Source: JAJFJD01 sp965228425 (GTDB taxonomy: Bacteria > Pseudomonadota > Alphaproteobacteria > UBA8366). Taken from it: 64,000 nt of DNA. The DNA lies in the NCBI GenBank assembly GCA_965228425.1, contig OZ245815.1:3348001-3412000 (forward strand), in the 5' to 3' direction. Made by a program: the position numbers and the translations under genes. Below, one piece after another: positions 54,336-61,282 of the stretch. Numbering within the stretch: position 1 is the first letter of the stretch; every line of letters begins with the position of its first letter. A model generated the notes under the pieces. That model was not told the DNA's origin and did no database searches. It saw nothing but the letters and a program-made list of their open reading frames with translations.

Positions 54336-54755
54336 ATGCAGAAACAGGACAAACCCCGCATTTCTCATCTGGCGTTGAAAGTCGAGGATGTCGACGCGGC
54401 GGCGGATTTCTACAAAGCCCTGTTCGGATTCACCGAGGTGTCGCGCCACCGCGACGGCGACCATGTTTCCCTACATTTGACCGACGGGCATCTCGATCTG
54501 GCGCTGGTCCGCTACGACACCGGGGACAGCATGATGGGCAATCAGGCCGGGCCTGGTCCCTGCATTCATCATTTCGGAATTGATGTCGGCGATATGGACG
54601 CGTACCGATCGGCGATCGAAGCGCATGGCGGCGAAACCTTCGGCGACCCGACGAATCCCGGTGAAAAAGTCCTAAAGTTCCGGATTCCCGGCGGCGGCGG
54701 CATCACCGAAATCGCGCCGTTCGGGTTTCATTCCCGGAAGTCCAAGGAACCGTAA
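54336..54755 (+). CDS. VOC family protein (glyoxalase/bleomycin-resistance fold)
   Basis: 139 residues forming one VOC module pair: ISHLALKVEDVDAAADFYKALFGF at the start, then HLDLALVRYD, and the second half IHHFGIDVGDMDAYRSAIEA. His and Glu candidate metal ligands are in SHLAL, HHFGI and ITEIAPFG. The substrate could be a small electrophile, an aromatic diol or an antibiotic. It converges on the selenoprotein gene, 15 bases between stops. Confidence 0.88.
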   Translation: MQKQDKPRISHLALKVEDVDAAADFYKALFGFTEVSRHRDGDHVSLHLTDGHLDLALVRYDTGDSMMGNQAGPGPCIHHFGIDVGDMDAYRSAIEAHGGETFGDPTNPGEKVLKFRIPGGGGITEIAPFGFHSRKSKEP

Positions 54756-54770
54756 CCGGCAAGCAACCGT

Positions 54771-55553
54771 CTAGGTGGCGGCGGCGTCCGGTTCGTCGTC
54801 CCAGACCTTTTCGGGCACCGGCAGACCATCGAGATCGTCCGCCGAGAGCGGACTGTCCGGCGTAATCCCCTTTTGCTCCAGGATCATCGCCGTTTGCCGC
54901 ACATGCTGCGCGGCATGCCACGTCGTGCGCTCGAAGACATCATGGATCGGTTGGTCCCCGAAATAGGTCGGCACCATTTGCTCGCCGGTAACGTCCTCGA
55001 GCTGCAGCCACCATTTCTTGACCCGTTTTCGGATTTCGTCGCCATAGGCGGCGATATCGTCGACGGTCTTCATCTCATCCGGCGGGGCCGTGGTCAGCAT
55101 TTCGTAGCTGAGCGTCTCGCCTTCCGTCATCTCGAGGAAGGCCTCCGGAATACGGAAGATATGGTGCCCCAATACGCGGAAGCTGCGGTCGCGGCTGGGC
55201 AGTTTTTCGGAAAGCGCCTCGTTGGGGAGCTGCCGCCACAACCGTTGTGCGGTCGCCAACACGAGATCGAGTCTTTCCACGAGCTCGGGCATCGACAAGG
55301 TCGGTGCCACCGCCGCATCGATGTCGAGGAAATCCGCGACATCCCGCAGCGACTGCGCATACACGAAGTCTTCGCCCTTGGAGACGATGGGAACGGAGGT
55401 CGCGCCGAGGCTCGACAGCAGATCCATGCCCGCCGTGTTGCCTTCGACGTTTACTGATTCATGGTCGATATTTTGAGACGAAAGAAACTCTTTCGCACGA
55501 AGGCAGCTTGTTCACCCAGGGCGCCAAAAGACTCTGATCGTTTCCGCAGACAC
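54771..55553 (-). CDS. Glutaredoxin-DinB fusion selenoprotein with UxxC motif (in-frame TGA read as Sec)
   Basis: 260 residues if the TGA at 55512-55514 is read as selenocysteine. The GTG start at 55553 has AGGAG 6 bases upstream. The N terminus is MSAETIRVFWRPG, Sec-14, T, S, Cys-17, LRAKEFLSSQN: a glutaredoxin-like strand-motif-helix with U14-x-x-C17 where homologues have CxxC. The cis-Pro follows in ATSVPIV (Pro-55) and DVADFLDID closes the fold at about residue 79. A DinB-type four-helix domain covers about 90-225, with candidate metal His residues 130/131, 213 and 217 (LGHHIFR, WHAAQHVRQ). The part after an internal ATG at 55427 is open on its own, so tools would call only a truncated DinB protein with half a glutaredoxin domain. 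A SECIS-like hairpin follows the TGA. Confidence 0.88.
55479..55495 (-). other. Candidate bacterial SECIS hairpin of the glutaredoxin-DinB gene
   Basis: On the minus strand CGAAAG (55495-55490) pairs with CTTTCG (55484-55479) around loop AGTTT; an outer G-T pair can extend it. The stem begins 16 nt after the TGA, the loop begins 23 nt after it, and G is the second loop base. The geometry is nearly the same as in the SelW-like gene. Confidence 0.7.
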
Positions 55554-55871
55554 TTCGTTCTCCTGAAATTGATGTCCGCAGTATAGCCGCCGCGCGCGAT
55601 GCGGCAAATCACAAGTCCCGGTCCGGCATCACGTTATGCCAACTAGTACCTTTGCGCCGATTTCGAAGAATCCCGCAACTTGTGTTTAAGAAAAACCAGT
55701 CACTCGAAATTTTGTGACAAGGATTTAACAGAGAAAGAAGCAAAAAATTAAGATAAAATGCTATATTTCTGTAATACAGTAATACTAACATGATTAGTTA
55801 TTTCGATTTGAACTCGACGTTAGATGGATAGGGACCGGGAAATAATCACGACTTCTATGGGATCGAAACGC
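55554..55871. promoter_or_regulatory. Divergent AT-rich promoter region of the selenoprotein and leucine dehydrogenase genes
   Basis: About 320 bases between divergent starts. Bases 55680-55810 are very AT-rich. A perfect palindrome, CTGTAATACAG, lies at 55769-55779, 93 bases before the dehydrogenase start; it could be an operator. No gene is credible here. Confidence 0.4.
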
Positions 55872-56924
55872 ATGACTGTATTCACCTCACCGGAATTCGA
55901 TAACCACGAACAGGTCGTCTTCTGCGCCGACGCCGACAGCGGCCTCCGCGCGATCATCGCTGTTCACAACACCAAGCTCGGTCCCGCCCTCGGCGGTTGC
56001 CGCATGTGGCCGTATGCCGATGACGCCGAAGCGTTGCAGGACGCGCTTCGCCTGGCGCGCGGCATGACCTACAAATCGGCGATCACGGGCCTGCCCTACG
56101 GCGGCGGCAAGTCGGTCATCATCGGCGACCCGAAAACGCAGAAGACGGAGGCGCTGTTGCGCGCCATGGGCCGTTTCGTCGACTCGCTTGGCGGGCGCTA
56201 TCAAACGGCGGAGGATGTCGGCACGACCGTGGCGGATATGGACATCCTGCGTCAGGAAACCGAATTTGCGCATGGCCTGTCCGGGTCCAGCGGCGATCCC
56301 TCGCCCGCGACCGCCTACGGTGTGTTCATGGGCATCCGCGCCGCGCTCTACTTCAAGCATGAACGCGACGACCTGCGCGGCCTGACGGTCGCCGTCCAGG
56401 GATTGGGCAATGTGGGCAAGCGGCTCTGCCGGTATCTCGCCGATGCGGGCGTCCGCTTGGTCGTCGCCGACATCAACGAAGACGCCATCCAGGCCGCGAT
56501 CCGCGATTTCGGCGCGACACCGGTTTCGCCCAACGACATCCATAAGGTCGACGCGGACGTGTTCGCCCCTTGCGCGCTCGGCGCGATCCTCAACGACACG
56601 AGCATTCCCGAATTGAGCGCCGGCATCGTCGCGGGCTCGGCCAACAACCAGCTTGCCGAACCGCGGCACGGCGAGGCATTGCGCAAGCGCGGCGTACTCT
56701 ACGCACCGGACTACGTGATCAACGCCGGTGGCTTGATCGATATCTATATCGACGAGCAAGGCGGCGACCAGGAAGCGGTGCTGAAACGAACGGCGCAGAT
56801 TTACGACACCACGCTGACCATCCTGGAACGCGCCGCAAGCGAGGAAAGCGCCACCGACACGATCGCCGACCGCATGGCGGAGGAACGCTTCCGCGACCGG
56901 CGAAACTGCCGCGCCGCTGCCTGA
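55872..56924 (+). CDS. Glu/Leu/Phe/Val dehydrogenase (leucine dehydrogenase type)
   Basis: 350 residues from the ATG at 55872, the normal leucine-dehydrogenase length; in-frame ATGs at 55824 and 55857 are possible. The substrate domain has GLRAIIAVHNTKLGPALGGCRMW and the catalytic Lys in GLPYGGGKSVIIGDP. The NAD domain has LTVAVQGLGNVGKRL. APCALGAILND and VAGSANNQLAE are typical of the family. It deaminates branched-chain amino acids to 2-oxoacids. A ureohydrolase follows 26 bases downstream, probably in one operon. Confidence 0.93.
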   Translation: MTVFTSPEFDNHEQVVFCADADSGLRAIIAVHNTKLGPALGGCRMWPYADDAEALQDALRLARGMTYKSAITGLPYGGGKSVIIGDPKTQKTEALLRAMGRFVDSLGGRYQTAEDVGTTVADMDILRQETEFAHGLSGSSGDPSPATAYGVFMGIRAALYFKHERDDLRGLTVAVQGLGNVGKRLCRYLADAGVRLVVADINEDAIQAAIRDFGATPVSPNDIHKVDADVFAPCALGAILNDTSIPELSAGIVAGSANNQLAEPRHGEALRKRGVLYAPDYVINAGGLIDIYIDEQGGDQEAVLKRTAQIYDTTLTILERAASEESATDTIADRMAEERFRDRRNCRAAA

Positions 56925-56950
56925 CCGCGCTACCCGGACTGCGAGGGACG

Positions 56951-57916
56951 ATGGACGATCAAGACCGCGCCCAACCGCCCGATCTGAACACCATGCCGCG
57001 TTTCGCCGGCGTGCCGAGCTTCATGCGGCTGCCGGTCGAGCGCGATTATTCCAAGCTCGATATCGCCTTGATCGGCGTGCCCTGGGACGGCGGCACCACG
57101 AACCGCGCGGGTGCGCGTCACGGCCCGCGCGAAATCCGCAACATGTCCAGCCTGATCCGGCGTATCAACCATGCCACCGGGCTGGCGCCGTTCGAGTTAT
57201 GCCGCATCGCGGATGCCGGTGACACGCCGGTCAACCCGATCAATCTGATGGACACGTTGGACCGCGTGCACGGCTTCTACGAGGATATCGTAAAGGCTGG
57301 CGTCGTGCCGCTCAGCGCCGGCGGCGATCACCTGATCACGCTGCCGATTCTCCGCGCCGTCGCCTCGCGGTGGCCCGTCGGCATGGTGCATTTCGATGCT
57401 CATAGCGATACGACGGACAGCTATTTCGGCGGCGAGCAATACACGCATGGCACGCCCTTCCGCCGCGCGGTCGAGGAAGGCCTGCTCGATCCGAAACGCA
57501 CGGTGCAGATCGGCATCCGCGGGGCGTTGTTCGACGCGGGCGACATGGATTTCGCACGGGACAGCGGCATGCGCGTCATCACCATCGAGGAATTCTACGA
57601 TCTCGGCATCGACGCGGTGATCGCCGAGGCGCGCCAGGTGGCCGGCGACGGCCCGACCTATGTCAGTTTCGACGTGGACGGCCTCGACCCGGTCTACGCT
57701 CCCGGCACCGGCACGCCGGAAATTGGCGGCTTCACCACCCACGAGGCGCAGCGCATGATTCGCGGCCTGCAGGGTCTCGACCTGGTCGGCGGCGACGTCG
57801 TCGAAGTCGCCCCGCCCTTCGACCCCAGCGGCAACACGGCCCTGGTCGGCGCAACCATGATGTTCGAAATCCTCTGCATACTGGCCGACGCGGTCGACCG
57901 CCGCCGGGGCGGCTGA
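56951..57916 (+). CDS. Ureohydrolase (agmatinase/arginase family)
   Basis: 321 residues from the ATG at 56951, with GAGGGACG upstream. The dimanganese ligands are visible in SAGGDHLITLP, VHFDAHSDTTDSYFG (His, Asp, His, Asp set) and YVSFDVDGLDPVYAPGTGTPE. The start FAGVPSFMRLPVERDYSKLDIALIGVPWD is typical of agmatinase and guanidino-acid hydrolases. It would release urea from a guanidino compound. Co-transcription with leucine dehydrogenase points to amino-acid breakdown. Confidence 0.93.
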   Translation: MDDQDRAQPPDLNTMPRFAGVPSFMRLPVERDYSKLDIALIGVPWDGGTTNRAGARHGPREIRNMSSLIRRINHATGLAPFELCRIADAGDTPVNPINLMDTLDRVHGFYEDIVKAGVVPLSAGGDHLITLPILRAVASRWPVGMVHFDAHSDTTDSYFGGEQYTHGTPFRRAVEEGLLDPKRTVQIGIRGALFDAGDMDFARDSGMRVITIEEFYDLGIDAVIAEARQVAGDGPTYVSFDVDGLDPVYAPGTGTPEIGGFTTHEAQRMIRGLQGLDLVGGDVVEVAPPFDPSGNTALVGATMMFEILCILADAVDRRRGG

Positions 57917-57990
57917 AAAGCGGGCTGGCGGTTCGCGGGCGCACCAGATTCGTGTTGTCGCAAACGCATCCGGACGCCTACCCTCCACCA

Positions 57991-58506
57991 ATGGACCCGA
58001 TCGAAAACCTTCTCGACCCCGGCGAGACGCTCGTGTGGCATGGCCGGCCGGACAAGAACCAGTTGGTACGGAAGCAGTACGGCCGGTGTTTTTTTGCCGG
58101 GGTGTTTGTCGGACTATCGTTGATATGGGCCTGGGCATCACTGCAGCGCGGCACGACGGTGAGCTTCTTCGTGGCGCTGCTGTTCGCCGCCGCCGGGGCG
58201 ATGGTGGTGGTCGCCAAGACGCGTGAGATCATGGCCGCGCGCAAGACCCGATACCTCGTGACCGACCGCCGCGCCGTGATCGCGGTGTTCTGGAAGACGC
58301 CGACAATCCTGTCCTACACCCCGAACGATATCGGTCCCATCGAGATCGAGAAGGCCAAGGACGGTGCGGCCGATGTGATCTTCAATCATTCAATCGAGCA
58401 TGCCGATTTCACCGGCCTGCGGCGGGCGACCAACGGGTTTATCGGGATCAGCGATCCGGAAAAGGCCAAGGCAGCACTGGAGACATTGGCCTCTCAACCC
58501 GGGTAA
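57991..58506 (+). CDS. Membrane protein with PH-like (bPH2) domain
   Basis: 171 residues from the ATG at 57991; the frame opens at 57952. Start LLDPGETLVWHGRPDKNQLV is typical of bacterial PH-domain proteins. Two hydrophobic segments (about 30-52 and 58-75) follow, then a PH-like region with TRYLVTDRRAVIAVFWKTPTI and FTGLRRATNGFIGISDP. No function is known for such single-domain proteins; membrane or envelope roles are usual. Confidence 0.8.
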   Translation: MDPIENLLDPGETLVWHGRPDKNQLVRKQYGRCFFAGVFVGLSLIWAWASLQRGTTVSFFVALLFAAAGAMVVVAKTREIMAARKTRYLVTDRRAVIAVFWKTPTILSYTPNDIGPIEIEKAKDGAADVIFNHSIEHADFTGLRRATNGFIGISDPEKAKAALETLASQPG

Positions 58507-58571
58507 GAATCGGTTAAGCAACGCCGTCGGATACTCTATGGTGACGCGCCGACTTGGAAAGCGAAAGCATC

Positions 58572-59423
58572 GTGACGACACTGGACAAACGCCTGCACGC
58601 CTATCGGGACGATCTCGCCGACGCGGCCCTGGAAGGCCAGGTCGACGCCGCGCGGTTCGTCGACGGCTGGCCCGCACAGGTCGTCGCCGGAACGGCGCCG
58701 CTGCGCGGCGCGCGCGAGCCAGGCACGCAGCTATCCTCCGAATTGGTGTTCGGCGAGACCGTAACCGTCTTCGAGGACACCGGCAGCGTGGCCTGGGTCC
58801 AGAACCAAACCGATGGCTATGTCGGCTATACCGACAGCGCGGCCTTGAGCGACACCATTCACGCTCCAACCCATCATGTTGCCGCGATCCGGACCTGCAT
58901 CTACGGCGATCCGCATGTGCGGTCGCCGGGAACCCTGTCCCTGCCGATCTGCGCATCGGTCACCGTGACCAGAACGAAGGGCCGCTATGCCGAATTGGCG
59001 ACGGGCGGCTGGATTCCGGCGCAGCATCTGGCGGCACTTGACGATACCGAACGTGATTTCGTCTCCGTCGCGGAGCGGTTCATGGGCGCGCCTTATGTCT
59101 GGGGCGGCCGGTCGGAGCGCGGCCTGGATTGCTCGGCGCTGGTGCAGTTGGCGCTGATGCGGTGCGGCATCGACGCCCCGCGCGACAGCGACATGCAGGA
59201 ATCCGGACTGGGATCGCCGGTGCCGTACGACGGAAACGAGGACGCGCTGCAACAGGGCGACCTGGTCTTCTGGAAAGGCCACGTGGGCATTTGGGTCGCG
59301 CCCGACCGCTTCCTCCACGCCAACGCCATGGACATGTGCGTCTCCACTGCCCCCTTCCAAGACATCGTCCGGTATATTCAGGACAACGAAAACCAACCGG
59401 TTTCTTCGGTCCGACGGGTGTAG
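58572..59423 (+). CDS. NlpC/P60 family (C40) cysteine peptidase with SH3-like region
   Basis: 283 residues from the GTG at 58572. The N-terminal 150 residues hold two SH3b-like modules (GETVTVFEDTGSVAWVQNQTDGYVG-type at about 60-85; RTKGRYAELATGGWIP at about 135-150). The peptidase domain has catalytic Cys-187 in GLDCSALVQLAL, His-237 in KGHVGIWVAP and a third residue, His-249 in FLHANAM. Such enzymes cut gamma-D-Glu-meso-DAP bonds in peptidoglycan stems. No signal peptide is seen, so it may act on recycled muropeptides in the cytoplasm. Confidence 0.92.
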   Translation: MTTLDKRLHAYRDDLADAALEGQVDAARFVDGWPAQVVAGTAPLRGAREPGTQLSSELVFGETVTVFEDTGSVAWVQNQTDGYVGYTDSAALSDTIHAPTHHVAAIRTCIYGDPHVRSPGTLSLPICASVTVTRTKGRYAELATGGWIPAQHLAALDDTERDFVSVAERFMGAPYVWGGRSERGLDCSALVQLALMRCGIDAPRDSDMQESGLGSPVPYDGNEDALQQGDLVFWKGHVGIWVAPDRFLHANAMDMCVSTAPFQDIVRYIQDNENQPVSSVRRV

Positions 59424-59509
59424 GACACGCGGGCGCGCGTTGCGGTGAATCTAAGCCGCGGCGGCGGTTTCCGGTCACGATTGCAGAACGACACGGATGG
59501 AGGTGCTGC

Positions 59510-59935
59510 GTGGAGAATTTCACCCCTCTCTCGGCCCTGATCGGCGGCGGGTTGATCGGCCTGTCGGCCGCCGTCCTGATCCTCGTGAAAGGCCGCATCG
59601 CCGGGATCAGCGGTATCCTCGGCGGCGCCTTGACCTTCCCGCTGGGTGACCTCGGGTGGCGGGTGCTGTTCCTCGGCGGCTTGGTTTCGGGGGCGGCACT
59701 GCATAACCTCATCGCGCCCGCCCCCTTTGTCGTGGAATTCGACGCGGGCACGCCGCTACTCGTGGTCGCGGGCCTGCTGGTCGGCTACGGGTCGAGCCTT
59801 GGCAACGGATGCACCAGCGGACACGGCGTCTGCGGCATCGCGCGCCTGTCGCCCCGGTCGATCGCCGCGACCGTGCTGTTCATGGCGATCGCGATGGCAA
59901 CCCTGTTCCTGATGCGCCACACGGGGACGGCATGA
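59510..59935 (+). CDS. YeeE/YedE family membrane protein, first half
   Basis: 141 residues from the GTG at 59510, with GGAGG 6 bases upstream. Four hydrophobic segments. The conserved YeeE/YedE motif with Cys is GSSLGNGCTSGHGVCGIARLSPRS. The family imports thiosulfate or related sulfur compounds in full-length form; here the transporter is split into two half-size genes. The stop overlaps the start of the second half (ATGA). Confidence 0.9.
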   Translation: MENFTPLSALIGGGLIGLSAAVLILVKGRIAGISGILGGALTFPLGDLGWRVLFLGGLVSGAALHNLIAPAPFVVEFDAGTPLLVVAGLLVGYGSSLGNGCTSGHGVCGIARLSPRSIAATVLFMAIAMATLFLMRHTGTA

Positions 59936-60351
59936 TCGCCGCCGCCGTCTCTTTCCTCGCGGGCCTGCTGTTCGGCCTCGGACTCGCCGTGTCGCAGATG
60001 ACCAACCCGGCGAAGGTTCTCGCCTTCCTTGACATCCTCGGCGACTGGGACCCCAGCCTTGCACTGGTCATGGCGGGCGCGGTCGGCGTGGCGGCGATCG
60101 GGTTCGCCCAGGCCAAGAAACGGGCATCGCCGGTCCTCGAGGACGAGTTCCAAATTCCCGAGAACCGGGAACTCGACATGCCGCTCGTCCTCGGGGCGGC
60201 GCTGTTCGGGATCGGCTGGGGCCTCGTCGGCCTCTGTCCCGGACCCGCCCTCGCCGGCCTGGTCGCCGGTCACACGGAATCGGTAATCTTCGTCGGCGCG
60301 ATGTTGGCCGGCATGTTGGCCAACCGGCTGATCCAGACAGTTCGGCGTTAA
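59932..60351 (+). CDS. YeeE/YedE family membrane protein, second half
   Basis: 139 residues. It opens AAVSFLAGLLFGLGLAVSQMTNPAKVLAFLDI and includes the Cys motif GLVGLCPGPALAGL. Four hydrophobic segments are separated by a polar stretch of about 25 residues (KKRASPVLEDEFQIPENRE). It overlaps the first half by 4 bases, and together they should form one transporter. The split arrangement is common for PmpA/PmpB-type proteins. Confidence 0.9.
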   Translation: MIAAAVSFLAGLLFGLGLAVSQMTNPAKVLAFLDILGDWDPSLALVMAGAVGVAAIGFAQAKKRASPVLEDEFQIPENRELDMPLVLGAALFGIGWGLVGLCPGPALAGLVAGHTESVIFVGAMLAGMLANRLIQTVRR

Positions 60352-60418
60352 AAGGGATGGGTTGACCGGGCCGGGCGGAGGCCGCAGCATTGCCGCACGC
60401 CACGACGAGGAACCTGAC

Positions 60419-61177
60419 ATGACAGCCCGCGAAGACCTGCGCCGCACCGGTGCGGAGATTAGAGCGCAATTGGGACTGGGAGAACGGGCCACCGACGACC
60501 TCATGCCGGGGCTACCCGGCCTGATCGACGAAGTGGTGTTCGGCCGGGTCTGGGCACGCCCCGGCCTGGCGCTCGACGACCGGATGCTGGCGACGCTGTC
60601 GGCCCTCACCTGTACGCAACGCCTCCCGCAATTGGCGGATTTCGTCGGCGCGGCCCTCCATATCAACATGAGCCCCCGTTTGATCCAGGAAGTGATGCTC
60701 CACTGCACGATGTACACCGGATTTCCCACGGCGCTGAACTCGCTGGAGGTCGTCCGCACGGTACTCAGCGATAAGGGCATCCCGCAACCGATCGAAGACC
60801 TGGCCGAAGCGGATCTCGACGAACTCCTATCGATGGGCCAAGAAATGATGCAAACGTTGCACGGCGAGCGGTCACAGGACGGCTATGCGGCGCCGGACTC
60901 GGCGGCCAGCGGACTCTACTCAACCGCCATCGATTTCCTCTATGGCGAGGTCTGGAACCGCCCCGGCATTACCGTGCGGCAGCGCATGATCTGTTCGGTC
61001 GCGGCCTTTACCACCACCGGTCTGGAATCGCAGCAGCGCAAATTCTTCCGCTCGGCCATGAATGTGGGCCTATCCCGCACGGAGATTCTCGAAGCTATCT
61101 CCCAGACCGGCCCCTATTCCGGCTTCCCGCAAGCCTTCAACGCCCTCGCCGTCGCGGAAGAAGTCCTGCCCGAGTAG
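60419..61177 (+). CDS. Carboxymuconolactone decarboxylase (CMD) family protein, two-repeat
   Basis: 252 residues from the ATG at 60419, with GAGGAA upstream. Two CMD-type helical repeats: LIDEVVFGRVWARPGLALDDRMLATLSALTC-type at about 35-65, and IDFLYGEVWNRPGITVRQRMICSVAAFT-type at about 165-195, each followed by an IQEVMLHCTMYTGFPTALNS or ILEAISQTGPYSGFPQAFNA segment. The AhpD CxxC redox motif is absent, so a lactone decarboxylase-like or non-redox role is more likely. It lies 105 bases upstream of aconitase. Confidence 0.88.
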   Translation: MTAREDLRRTGAEIRAQLGLGERATDDLMPGLPGLIDEVVFGRVWARPGLALDDRMLATLSALTCTQRLPQLADFVGAALHINMSPRLIQEVMLHCTMYTGFPTALNSLEVVRTVLSDKGIPQPIEDLAEADLDELLSMGQEMMQTLHGERSQDGYAAPDSAASGLYSTAIDFLYGEVWNRPGITVRQRMICSVAAFTTTGLESQQRKFFRSAMNVGLSRTEILEAISQTGPYSGFPQAFNALAVAEEVLPE

Positions 61178-61282
61178 GCCTTTCGCCGCGCAACACCGCG
61201 ATTTTGCCAATCAAATGCAAACGCCTAGTATTGGCCGCGCAACACAGGCGCAAGGGTGCAGCGATCTGCAGAGGATACTTGA

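Noticed and set aside
54771..55427. A plain DinB protein starting at the ATG at 55427
   Set aside because: There is no ribosome-binding site, and the first 35 residues are the second half of a glutaredoxin fold that cannot stand alone; the gene makes sense only when read through the TGA from 55553.
55609..55791. 60-codon minus-strand frame upstream of the selenoprotein
   Set aside because: Composition follows the AT-rich promoter; no start signal or domain.
60419..61177. AhpD-like peroxidase or a further selenoprotein
   Set aside because: The CMD repeats lack any CxxC or CxxU pair, and the frame contains no internal TGA.
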